Notes: generated from the letters alone by a model not told the origin. 45,145 bases of DNA from Candidatus Woesearchaeota archaeon CG11_big_fil_rev_8_21_14_0_20_43_8 (GCA_002762705.1 PCVE01000021.1:1-45145); one strand, 5' to 3'. Shown: positions 24,026 through 31,838, numbered from the stretch's first letter. Numbers and translations are program-made.

Positions 24026-24982
24026 TCATATCTTCCAATATTTCGAAAGGTTCCTCTCAAGCATGACAGCATTCCCCTCATATTCTTCATAGGCGAGTAT
24101 GTGCGAATCTGTCTTTGTCTCTTCATGCTTCATCTCATCGCCATTTATCCCATCTATGAAATTGAAGAGACACTTTGGAAAAGTCATTATGTTGTATCCA
24201 CCTTCAAGCGTCGCGAAGATATTCTTGAATTTATCTTTTAGAATCTGGCCCATATGATAGAAAAGATTGGTGCTTGCCCTGAGATCAAGCAGAAGATCAT
24301 CCTTGTGCGCATCGAATCCGGCTGAGACCGCGACGACATCCGGCGCAAACTGTTCAGCGACAGGCATGAATCGTTTCATCGCATCCATGAACAGATCATC
24401 GCCCGCTCCAGGAGGAAGGGGGACAGGTATTGTATATCCAGCACCTTCATCTTCACCGATCTGGTCTGGCGTGCCGCCCCCAGGAAACGCAGGGAACTGA
24501 TGCAACGACCAATAAAGCACTTTGTTTGTCTTATAGAAGAACTTGAATGTGCCGTCGCCAAGATGCCCATCAAAATCGAATATCATCACACGTTTCCCTT
24601 CATCGACAAGTTTCTGCGCCGCTATCGCCACGTTGTTGAATATGCAGAAACCGCTTGATCTGTCCTGATGCGCATGATGACCAGGAGGACGGACAAGCGC
24701 AAAATCTCCGGTTTTGGATGCCATTATTGTCGCACCGACCGCTTTTATCGCTGCTTCATATGTCCCTGATGAGACCACTGTATCCTGGTCAAGCCGGCTG
24801 CCCATCTCGCATGCCTTCTTGACCTGATCGATGTAGAATTTTTTGTGGACTAAAGGCAGGAATGCCTCACCATCTTCGATATCTGTCTGCTGCAATCTTC
24901 CGCATGCTTCAAGCCTTTTTCGGTTCTCTGGATGCATGCCTGTATCATGCTGCAAGAACACGTCATTGTATATTATTTTCAT
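24026..24982 (-). CDS. Histone deacetylase-family (AcuC/class II-like) deacetylase
   Basis: This is a zinc-dependent arginase-fold deacetylase. Catalytic features are present: HPENRKRL at the N-terminus, RPPGHHA with the paired active-site histidines, the metal-binding DxH in DFDGHLGDGT, the third Asp in SAGFDAHKDD, and the class II-type LEGGYN end. Length (318 aa) is complete. Such enzymes remove acetyl groups from lysines or small molecules. It starts the operon that continues into the acyl-CoA ligase-GNAT fusion, so it is a natural candidate to reverse acetylation made by that GNAT domain (inference). The start MKIIYND is the family start; an ATG three codons earlier is an alternative. Confidence 0.92.
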   Translation of the reverse strand: MKIIYNDVFLQHDTGMHPENRKRLEACGRLQQTDIEDGEAFLPLVHKKFYIDQVKKACEMGSRLDQDTVVSSGTYEAAIKAVGATIMASKTGDFALVRPPGHHAHQDRSSGFCIFNNVAIAAQKLVDEGKRVMIFDFDGHLGDGTFKFFYKTNKVLYWSLHQFPAFPGGGTPDQIGEDEGAGYTIPVPLPPGAGDDLFMDAMKRFMPVAEQFAPDVVAVSAGFDAHKDDLLLDLRASTNLFYHMGQILKDKFKNIFATLEGGYNIMTFPKCLFNFIDGINGDEMKHEETKTDSHILAYEEYEGNAVMLERNLSKYWKI

Positions 24983-24991
24983 CCGTTCCAT

Positions 24992-25096
24992 CCTTCGTTT
25001 TCTGGGTATTTAAATATTTTGGATTATTTATCTAATATAGGTAAATTTTAAAAAAAATTGCTAATATATATAAATAAGCGAAATAATATTCAATAG
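24992..25096. promoter_or_regulatory. Divergent promoter region between deacetylase and Lrp regulator
   Basis: This AT-rich gap carries a TATA-like ATTTAAATA near 25010-25018 for the leftward deacetylase operon and ATATATAAATAAG near 25065-25077, about 27 bases before the rightward Lrp start. Between them lie A/T-rich stretches where an Lrp-type regulator commonly binds, but I see no clear perfect operator. Confidence 0.5.
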
Positions 25097-25543
25097 ATGG
25101 ACGATATCGACAAAGGCATCCTAAGGGTAATCCAGGAAGATACAAGGACAGGATATCAGGAAATCGCAAAAAGACTCAGCATAGCGCCAAGCACCGTGCA
25201 TTTCCGGATCAAGAAGCTCATCAATATGGGTGTCATCGAGAGATTCTCGGCCATTTTGAACCTTGAGAAGATGGGCTATATGACTATCGCCTGGATCGGA
25301 TTATCATGTGATCCAGATAAGATCGATTCTGTCGCAGATATCCTCGCCTCCTTCGACCAGATACAGATGGTCTGCACTGCTTCAGGTGATCATGATCTCC
25401 TAATACAGATCGTCGCAAAGAACGAGAAAGACCTGTGGCGTTTCATAAACAAGAACATCAAGACCATCTCGGGCGTCGAAAAAGATTTCGATGTATCGTG
25501 TTTTCTTGATGTATACAAAAAGACAAATAGCATCGTCGTTTGA
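25097..25543 (+). CDS. Lrp/AsnC family transcriptional regulator
   Basis: This 148-residue protein has the Lrp/AsnC layout: an N-terminal winged helix-turn-helix (residues 3-60, MDDIDKGILRVIQEDTR, QEIAKRLSIAPSTVHFRIKKL) and a C-terminal RAM ligand-sensing domain (from about 65; GDHDLLIQIVAKNEKDL). Such regulators act as dimers or octamers and respond to amino acids or other small molecules. It is divergent from the deacetylase/acyl-CoA ligase pair and 50-70 bases upstream of the TMTC-like gene, so it could regulate either side. The transcript is probably leaderless. Confidence 0.93.
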   Translation: MDDIDKGILRVIQEDTRTGYQEIAKRLSIAPSTVHFRIKKLINMGVIERFSAILNLEKMGYMTIAWIGLSCDPDKIDSVADILASFDQIQMVCTASGDHDLLIQIVAKNEKDLWRFINKNIKTISGVEKDFDVSCFLDVYKKTNSIVV

Positions 25544-25613
25544 GATCTAAAGCAAAATATTTCTACTTCGATAGGTCAAAAGATTTATAATCATGGCAGG
25601 GGTTACAGAATCC

Positions 25614-27428
25614 ATGTGGTATAGGGGTATCGAGAGGACATTGAAAGACAATAAATTCGCGATATTGTTCATAATATTATTCGCTGTGCTCTCTTATTCC
25701 AACATCATTGGAAATTCTTTTCTTTGGGACGATGTGAGCCTCATAGTCGAGAACGAGAATCTCAAGGATCCAGCCAAAAATATAAATTTCATACGCGATT
25801 TCTGGTGGCTAAATGAAGCGGACAAGGGCTCGCCGTATTTTCGGCCGATTATATCTATAGAATATATTGTCGATTACCGTATCTGGGGACTAGATCCGTT
25901 CGGATTCCATCTGACAAATATCATACTGTTATGTCTTGGCGCGGTCGCGGTGCTGTTCTTGACAGACGTCTTGTTCAAAGACAGGATGCTCTCTTTTCTT
26001 GCGGCAGCATTATTCGCTGTGCATCCAGTCCATACAGAGAATGTCACATGGATAGCAGGAAGGACAGACGTCACTATGGCGATGTTCTATCTCTGGGCGT
26101 TGTTCATGTATATCCGATGGAGAAAGACAGATGGGAAAGGATATCTCTTCGGCTCTCTTCTCATGTGGTTCTGCTCGATACTATCAAAAGAGGTCGCAGT
26201 CACATTTCCTGTCGCGATAATATTATATGACTGGTGTTTTGAAGAGAAGACGCTGTGGAATGCATTCAGGACGAGATGGAAAGTCTATTTGGGATTCGCG
26301 TCGGTAATCGTACTCTACCAGTTCATCCGTTTCTGGGCACTGGAGTATACAAATAATTTCATTTTCCTTGGAAGCGCATTCGCATATTTCGCCAAAGGAG
26401 AATTCTTCACACCGATAATGAAGATACTTTATTCGATCGGGAATTACATATTCCTTAACATCTATCCATCGACACTGAAAATACGCTGGGTGATCCCGGA
26501 GATAGATTCACTGTTCTCATGGGCTTCGCTTTTCGCTCTTGGTATCTGCATACCATTCTTCATCCTGATGTTGCATTCATGGAGAAAGTCAAAGAAGCAT
26601 TTCTTCCTGCTCGCTTTTTTCATGCTCAATATACTGCTTGTCGCGAATATCATCACAGTGCGTGATTCATTCGCAGAACGATTTGTCTATCTGGCATCAT
26701 TATCTTTCTGTATCCTGATACCCATGACGGTGCGTTGGCTTGTCAGGAACAAGAAGACCGCATTTGTGATCATCACAATAATCATCGTGCTTTTCGGCGC
26801 GCGGACATATGTGCGCAATTATGATTGGCATGACCAGACGACTCTTGTCACCAAGGAGCTTTCTGTGAACAGCGGATCGGCCGAAGCGAATTTCCTTTAT
26901 GGATCTCTCTATGCTAAAAACATGAATAATCTCAGCGTCGCAAAAGAATATTTCGAGAAAGCCATCGCGATCGATGATAAGCGGACAGATGCCCACCTGC
27001 AGCTAGGGCTGATATATCAAATGGAAGGAAATGTCACGGCAGCATTTGAGTCCTTTGAGAAGTGCAAGATATATGGTCCGCCTGAATTCATATGGAAAGG
27101 CGCTATGTCAGAAGGCTTGATGCTCATGGATTATGGATTTTTCAACGTGGCAAACAACAATTCGGAGATTGCCAGAAGAAATTTTGTCGGTGCAGTCGAA
27201 AATTTCAGGATGGTCCTTTCGCAAAAAGCATATATCCCGGATTTCCATCTTGACCTGGCATCAGCTTATCTTGCATTGAATGACTTCTCGAATGCAGGAT
27301 TTGAAATAGATTATGCGCTTCGGCTCGATCCGAACAACCAGCAAGCTCAGATCATGAAAAAAGATATGCAGGATTATCTTTATTCATTGCAAAATGCCGT
27401 TATAAAGAATCAGCAACCGCTGAATTGA
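25614..27428 (+). CDS. TMTC-like membrane O-mannosyltransferase with C-terminal TPRs
   Basis: This 604-residue protein has about twelve membrane helices in its first 400 residues, and then soluble TPR-type repeats (SAEANFLYGSLYAK; DKRTDAHLQLGLIYQMEGN; FHLDLASAYLALNDF). The first loop has an acidic pair (WDDVSL, about residue 42), and HPVHTENVTWIAGRTDV (around residue 140) matches the TMTC/DUF1736 signature, so a GT-C glycosyltransferase acting with a lipid-linked sugar donor at the outer face of the membrane is likely. The ATG at 25614 is chosen because TTTATAAT lies about 27 bases before it; an earlier ATG (25593) would be only five bases from that box. Confidence 0.85.
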   Translation: MWYRGIERTLKDNKFAILFIILFAVLSYSNIIGNSFLWDDVSLIVENENLKDPAKNINFIRDFWWLNEADKGSPYFRPIISIEYIVDYRIWGLDPFGFHLTNIILLCLGAVAVLFLTDVLFKDRMLSFLAAALFAVHPVHTENVTWIAGRTDVTMAMFYLWALFMYIRWRKTDGKGYLFGSLLMWFCSILSKEVAVTFPVAIILYDWCFEEKTLWNAFRTRWKVYLGFASVIVLYQFIRFWALEYTNNFIFLGSAFAYFAKGEFFTPIMKILYSIGNYIFLNIYPSTLKIRWVIPEIDSLFSWASLFALGICIPFFILMLHSWRKSKKHFFLLAFFMLNILLVANIITVRDSFAERFVYLASLSFCILIPMTVRWLVRNKKTAFVIITIIIVLFGARTYVRNYDWHDQTTLVTKELSVNSGSAEANFLYGSLYAKNMNNLSVAKEYFEKAIAIDDKRTDAHLQLGLIYQMEGNVTAAFESFEKCKIYGPPEFIWKGAMSEGLMLMDYGFFNVANNNSEIARRNFVGAVENFRMVLSQKAYIPDFHLDLASAYLALNDFSNAGFEIDYALRLDPNNQQAQIMKKDMQDYLYSLQNAVIKNQQPLN

Positions 27429-27444
27429 TTGAAAAGAAAAATAA

Positions 27445-27564
27445 TGGACTCGGCGGGACTTTCGTGCTAGCGCACTCGGTCTTTATCGACCTTGTCGCTA
27501 ACTATTCGAACCCGCGGCCTCCCCGTTGCGAACGGGACGCGATACCAGGCTTCGCCACAAGCCC
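27445..27564 (-). tRNA. tRNA-Ala (anticodon CGC) with a 46-nt T-loop intron
   Basis: On the minus strand GGGCTTG pairs with CGAGTCC and includes the G3-T70 wobble that specifies alanine; A73 follows at 27445. The D stem is GCGA/TCGC, and the anticodon arm TCCCG/CGGGG has loop TTCGCAA, giving anticodon CGC. The T stem is GCGGG/CCCGC. The loop reads TTCGAA, an insert, then T: TTCG pairs with CGAA, with bulges AAT and AGT, and the intron is 27459-27504. Inside it TAGCG/CGCTA and GGTC/GACC pair. CCA is not encoded. The gene is convergent with the TMTC-like gene, 16 bases from its stop. Confidence 0.93.
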
Positions 27565-27617
27565 ATCCGAAACTATGTTTCTTTGATTAGTATTTGAATT
27601 TTTCTATATTTGCCAGG

Positions 27618-27676
27618 GCGCCAGTGGCTTCGCCACTCGTGCGCTCATGCAGCTTGCCCCGTACACCACTGCAAGC
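27618..27676. other. Two hairpins upstream of tRNA-Ala
   Basis: GCGC-a/AGTGGC-TTC-GCCACT/GCGC (27618-27644) and GCTTGC with a 13-base loop and GCAAGC (27652-27676) form two GC-rich stems in an otherwise AT-rich gap. No gene is visible; direction and role are unknown. They could belong to a tRNA leader or an unrelated small RNA. Confidence 0.35.
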
Positions 27677-27725
27677 CTGATATATAAAGACACAGTAGCA
27701 TTTGTCAGTGATTGAACAATATCAT

Positions 27726-27826
27726 AAAAATGCAGTAGGCGGTCGCTATAATCATTGCCGCATTTTTAGGATGCTCGGCGACAATTCATCTGCACCCTAA
27801 AGGTGCAGTTTTGGTGTCGCCGACAT
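27726..27826 (+). ncRNA. Structured RNA element, copy 2 (GGTCGCTATAA family)
   Basis: Same architecture as 7579-7685 with different stems. P1 is AAAAATGC (27726-27733) with GCATTTTT (27760-27767). AGTA and GGCGGTCGCTATAA (27738-27751) lie inside, without the extra hairpin of copy 1. AGGATGCTC follows, then a longer hairpin GGCGACA/TGTCGCC (27777-27783 with 27815-27821) capped by CTGCACC-CTAAA-GGTGCAG, then GACAT. A TATATAAAG box (27681-27689) lies about 30 bases before the expected transcript start near 27712, so this copy is probably an independent RNA. It ends 218 bases before aspS. Confidence 0.65.
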
Positions 27827-27846
27827 AAGGTAACACCCATGTCCCG

Positions 27847-27908
27847 GCACTTTTGGGTGGGCGGGTGGTCTGGGAGGCATATTTTCGCTTGAATCAGGGG
27901 AAAAGTGC
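27847..27908 (+). other. G-quadruplex motif held in an 8-bp stem
   Basis: GCACTTTT (27847-27854) pairs with AAAAGTGC (27901-27908). The loop begins with four runs of GGG separated by loops of 1, 1 and 6 bases (27855-27874), a standard G-quadruplex pattern on the plus strand. It lies between structured RNA copy 2 and the aspS promoter (TATATAAAC near 27962), so it would not be in the aspS message from that promoter. Rest of the 27909-28043 gap holds only that promoter and a GGTGAA ribosome binding site. Confidence 0.5.
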
Positions 27909-28043
27909 AGGATCAAAAAGAGTGAAAACCAGAAATCACTGGAAACTGATACAGTGCCGATATATAAACAATATTTAAATAGTATTATGCCATACCAAAA
28001 GGACTTGATGCCATTAGGTATCGATATGAATAGGTGAAATTAG

Positions 28044-29846
28044 ATGAAGACAAGAATGAGAACCCACACATGCGGAAATCTCAGACTGCAGAATGACAAA
28101 GAGAAGGTCAGTGTCTGTGGCTGGGTGCAGAGCAGAAGGGACCACGGTGGCATAATATTTATCGACCTAAGAGATCGTCATGGTCTGACACAGGTCGTCT
28201 TTGATCCATCTAATAATGATCAGGCACATAAAGAAGCAGAGCACATAGGACGAGAATGGGTATTGAAAGTAGATGGTACAGTCAGACCAAGAGGAGAAGG
28301 TCTTGTGAACCCGCGGCTGCCGACAGGAGAAGTCGAAGTTGTCGTAGACAAGCTGGAAGTGCTCAACAAGTCAGACACGCCACCGATGGAGATAGATGAT
28401 AACAAGGTCGCAAATGAGGATTTCAGGCTCAAATACAGATATCTTGACCTTAGAAGACCCATCATGCAGAAACATCTTGAGACAAGGCACAAAGTGGCGC
28501 AGGCCGCAAGAAGCTTCTTCAATGAACAAGGATTTCTTGAGATCGAGACTCCTTTGCTGATCCGTTCGACACCAGAAGGCGCAAGGGATTATATGGTTCC
28601 TTCCAGAGTGAACCCCGGCCAGATGTATTCGCTCCCGCAGTCTCCACAGCTCTACAAGCAGATTCTGATGGTATCTGGATGTGATCGATATTATCAGATT
28701 GCTAGATGCCTAAGAGATGAAGACCTCAGAACCGACAGACAACCAGAATTCACGCAGATAGATGTCGAGATGAGTTTTGTAGAAGAAGAAGATATCTATG
28801 AGATATTAGATGGCATGGTAGTGAATGTGTTCAAAGAAGCGATTGGAGTAAATATCACAATACCGATTCCAAGGATGACATTCCATGAATCTATGGAACG
28901 TTATGGCTGCGACAAACCGGACCTTAGATTCGGGCTTGAATTGGTGGATGTCTCAGAGATTGTCAAGAAAGGCGACTTTGGTGTATTCAAGACAGTGATT
29001 GAAAATGGCGGTATAGTGAAATGTATCAACCCAAATAAAAATTTCTCAAGAAAAGAACTAGATGAATATATCGTCCTTGCGACAAAAAGTGGTGCGAAAG
29101 GCATGGCGTGGATGAAGGTCGCAGATGGGAAGCTCGAGAGCAACATCGCGAAGTTCTTCAAAGAGGATCTCCAGAAAGAGATAATAAAGAAGACGGGTGC
29201 AAAGGACGACACTATACTTTTCTTTGTCGCAGACAGACCAAAAGTCTGCAATAATGTGCTCGCGAGACTAAGGAACAAACTAGGCGAAGACCTGAAACTA
29301 TATGATCCATCAGAGTTCCGCTTTGTGTGGATAGTCGATTTCCCATTATTCGAATATGACGATGATATCGAAGCATGGATGCCTGCGCACCATATGTTCA
29401 CAATGCCAAAGAAGGAATGCTTGAAATTCCTCGACAAAGAGCCAGGCAAAGTCGTCGCCCATTGCTATGATCTTGTATTGAACGGCGTCGAGCTCGGCTC
29501 AGGTTCTATCAGAGTGCATAGAAAAGACATCCAGGAAAAAGTCATGAAATCCATGGGTATCACTGAGGCTGAGGCACTGCAGAAATTCGGTTTCCTGCTC
29601 GAAGCATTCCGTTACGGGGCTCCGCCACACGGTGGTTTCGCGTTCGGTGTCGACAGATTGGTCGCGCTGATGTGCGGGTTCAATGACATAAGAGAAGTCA
29701 TGGCGTTCCCAAAGAACAAGAACGCACAATGTCCGATGGATGGCTGCCCAAGCCAGATAGATGACAAAGCATTGAAAGATGTCCATCTTAAATGGGATAT
29801 AGTCAAACCGGAGAAGAAAGGCAATCTCGATAATCGGATGGAGTAG
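28044..29846 (+). CDS. aspS: Aspartyl-tRNA synthetase, bacterial type with GAD domain
   Basis: This is AspRS: N-terminal OB-fold anticodon domain (residues 1-105), class II catalytic core with motif 2 (CLRDEDLRTDRQPEFTQ near 220) and motif 3 (GGFAFGVDRL near 545), and between them a GAD insert (about 295-415, ENGGIVKCIN; GAKGMAWMKV). At 600 residues with the GAD insert it is the bacterial form; archaeal AspRS is typically about 430-440 residues without GAD. So the gene was probably acquired from bacteria. It charges tRNA-Asp; whether it also charges tRNA-Asn depends on genes outside the window. Ribosome binding site AGGTGAAAT precedes the ATG. Confidence 0.96.
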   Translation: MKTRMRTHTCGNLRLQNDKEKVSVCGWVQSRRDHGGIIFIDLRDRHGLTQVVFDPSNNDQAHKEAEHIGREWVLKVDGTVRPRGEGLVNPRLPTGEVEVVVDKLEVLNKSDTPPMEIDDNKVANEDFRLKYRYLDLRRPIMQKHLETRHKVAQAARSFFNEQGFLEIETPLLIRSTPEGARDYMVPSRVNPGQMYSLPQSPQLYKQILMVSGCDRYYQIARCLRDEDLRTDRQPEFTQIDVEMSFVEEEDIYEILDGMVVNVFKEAIGVNITIPIPRMTFHESMERYGCDKPDLRFGLELVDVSEIVKKGDFGVFKTVIENGGIVKCINPNKNFSRKELDEYIVLATKSGAKGMAWMKVADGKLESNIAKFFKEDLQKEIIKKTGAKDDTILFFVADRPKVCNNVLARLRNKLGEDLKLYDPSEFRFVWIVDFPLFEYDDDIEAWMPAHHMFTMPKKECLKFLDKEPGKVVAHCYDLVLNGVELGSGSIRVHRKDIQEKVMKSMGITEAEALQKFGFLLEAFRYGAPPHGGFAFGVDRLVALMCGFNDIREVMAFPKNKNAQCPMDGCPSQIDDKALKDVHLKWDIVKPEKKGNLDNRME

Positions 29847-29887
29847 TTTTTTCTTTTTTTCAGATAATTTATGCGAGGGATACTGCA

Positions 29888-30523
29888 ATGGCAAATAATG
29901 AAATAGTCGCCGGATGCATGGTACATCAGATCAAATCACTTCCAAAAGAGTTCATGGACTGGCAGATCGATGCCAGAAAAAAAGGCGTGCAGCAGTTGAA
30001 GGACAAACAAGGCATGCCAAATTTCAGTGTCCATACACCTGTTCTTGCCACGACGAACTCTTTTTCTACGAGACATTACAATGATGCTTTTGATATCAAT
30101 CTCGCATACAAAGGCGTTGGTCTTATGGTAAAAGAAACATATCTTGATGATTTCATAGACAGAATCGATGATGTCAACTCTCGAAATAAAAACGAGGACG
30201 AACGATTGGATCTTCTTTTGGATTTATATTCGGATGCATCGCGGATTGACGATACATGTCTTACATCGCTTGAGATATATGGTACACAGACATATGATAA
30301 TCTCAAGATGAACGCCAAATGCGGATTATGTTTCAATGCAAGGAAAAGCTACCAGGTCGATTGTGTAGCAGAGATGCTGGCACCAGGCACGAAGTTTTAC
30401 AGATTCGTCAATGGTCTGCATACACTGTTCCATGATCACATCAAACCCACATGCGCATATAGATTCAATGTGATAGGACTTATGGATAAATCGCCAGGGA
30501 TAAAAGATAGAAAGATACTTTAA
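29888..30523 (+). CDS. Uncharacterised protein (211 aa)
   Basis: I do not recognise this protein. It is soluble, with no membrane or nucleotide motif; a KAYKGVGLMVKETYLDDFIDRIDDVN-like charged helical middle and a CGLCFN segment are visible. The start follows GCGAGGGATACTGCA with a GAGGGA-like ribosome binding site, 41 bases after aspS, so it may be cotranscribed with aspS and the following parvulin gene. Nothing in the sequence tells its role. Confidence 0.6.
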   Translation: MANNEIVAGCMVHQIKSLPKEFMDWQIDARKKGVQQLKDKQGMPNFSVHTPVLATTNSFSTRHYNDAFDINLAYKGVGLMVKETYLDDFIDRIDDVNSRNKNEDERLDLLLDLYSDASRIDDTCLTSLEIYGTQTYDNLKMNAKCGLCFNARKSYQVDCVAEMLAPGTKFYRFVNGLHTLFHDHIKPTCAYRFNVIGLMDKSPGIKDRKIL

Positions 30524-30557
30524 TACGACGCAACAGATGAATGAAAGGTGATAAAAC

Positions 30558-30836
30558 ATGGCAGAAGTGAGGGCATCACACATCCTTGTTCCGACAGAAG
30601 AACAGGCAAAAGAGCTAAAAGAACAGATAGACAACGGCGGAGATTTCGGAGTGCTTGCAAAAGCCCATTCAAAATGTCCATCCGGAAACAAAGGCGGCGA
30701 CCTTGGCTGGTTCAGGCGTGGCATGATGGTCAAAGAATTCGACACTGCCTGTTTCTCCATGAAAGAAGGCGAAGTCTCTGGTCCGATAAAGACCCAATTC
30801 GGTTGGCATATCATAAAACTCACCGGGAAAAGATAA
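30558..30836 (+). CDS. Parvulin-type peptidyl-prolyl isomerase
   Basis: This is a single-domain parvulin (92 aa), which isomerises peptide bonds before proline. Family marks: ASHILV at the N-terminus, GGDFGVLAKAHSKCPS, KGGDLGWFRRG (near residue 45), and the C-terminal FGWHIIKLTGKR. No signal peptide, so it is cytoplasmic. A GAAAGGTGA ribosome binding site lies before the ATG. Its stop codon TAA is part of the conserved left end (ATAAC) of hairpin-array repeat copy B. Confidence 0.95.
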   Translation: MAEVRASHILVPTEEQAKELKEQIDNGGDFGVLAKAHSKCPSGNKGGDLGWFRRGMMVKEFDTACFSMKEGEVSGPIKTQFGWHIIKLTGKR

Positions 30837-30968
30837 CAAAAATTTGTTCAGTAGATGTATAAATGAATCCTATCCACGACCTTAAGATTCGCATTATAGT
30901 CTGAACAAATTTTTGAATTGCGAACTCTCCATAAAGGGCACGATATTAAACCGACAAGTTCACAATAA
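30833..30968. repeat. Hairpin-array repeat, copy B (136 bp, shortest)
   Basis: The left end ATAACAAAAATTTGTTCAG and right end CGACAAGTTCACAATAA match the other copies. Here only two hairpins are present: AATTTGTTCA/TGAACAAATT (30841-30850 with 30902-30911) enclosing GAATC/GATTC, and TTGCGAACT with AGTTCACAA (30918-30926 with about 30957-30965). This appears to be the minimal form of the family. It fills the whole space between two convergent genes; the parvulin stop codon and the glycosyltransferase stop codon lie at its two edges. Confidence 0.75.
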
Positions 30969-31694
30969 TTATCCAAAGGTGACTGTTGTTTTGCTTTTCT
31001 TTGGAAAAACAAGCACTTCATTTTTTCCCATATGCGCGCATTTGACTGATGTATCCGCTTTGATCTCAAACCCATTTCCTTGCACATCCAGACAAAAAGC
31101 AGTATCTTCTCCACTGTCTGAGGTATTACCAAATCTTCTGAATCTAATCTTTTCAACGACAGTCTTTCTAACAAGGCAACAACCTAGCCCACACACAGAG
31201 ATATCAAAGATATCATCGTTCATCGCTTCAGTCATAGTCACAGTCCTGACACGCCCACCATCATGATGCCTATATAAGATAGGAATCAGATGCAATTTTC
31301 CATCGATGACCACACGCCCAAGATAGACACCACTTGCTACATCAGTATCGAGGGCGAGCAATCGCTCGATGACATCGCAAGGTGCGATGATATCAGTATC
31401 TAAAAAGAGAAGATGGCTATAATCTCCTTTCAAGAAATGATCCCGCACTCTATTCCTGCTGCTGATTATCCTTGATATCCTTGTGTCTGAAATCGCATCT
31501 TTAAGCACCGTGATCTTCTTGCCTGCCATCTTGATATCTTTGAGTCTTTTAAGATACATATCATCATCCGAATTATCGACAAAAACAACTTCTACAGAAT
31601 CATAAGATATCGCATCAAGCCCAGCAAGAAATCTATCAAGACAATACTCTTGTCCAGAATACGTCGGACAACCGACAAGCACCTTCTTTGACAT
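30969..31694 (-). CDS. GT-A fold glycosyltransferase-like protein
   Basis: This 241-residue protein has a GT-A-type nucleotide-sugar domain: KKVLVGCPTYSG at the N-terminus, VEVVFVDNSDDD near 40, and LLFLDTDIIAP near residue 98 with the DTD metal-binding triad. The C-terminal part (GLGCCLVRKTV, SGEDTAFCLDV) fits an acceptor-side region. No membrane segment. The substrate is unknown. The start at MSKKVLV is chosen because AAATATAAG lies about 27 bases before it; the longer frame starts inside this region. Its stop codon directly abuts repeat copy B. Confidence 0.8.
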   Translation of the reverse strand: MSKKVLVGCPTYSGQEYCLDRFLAGLDAISYDSVEVVFVDNSDDDMYLKRLKDIKMAGKKITVLKDAISDTRISRIISSRNRVRDHFLKGDYSHLLFLDTDIIAPCDVIERLLALDTDVASGVYLGRVVIDGKLHLIPILYRHHDGGRVRTVTMTEAMNDDIFDISVCGLGCCLVRKTVVEKIRFRRFGNTSDSGEDTAFCLDVQGNGFEIKADTSVKCAHMGKNEVLVFPKKSKTTVTFG

Positions 31695-31838
31695 AGAATA
31701 AATAACAAAGCAAGCCATCTTATATTTTTTACTTAAACGACACTTTTATAACCCCTAGATGCCTTCCAAAGAATTGTGCTATGATGATGTGAACACCCGC
31801 TGATCAATGATGAACGGATGTAACTGCTGAGCACCCTT

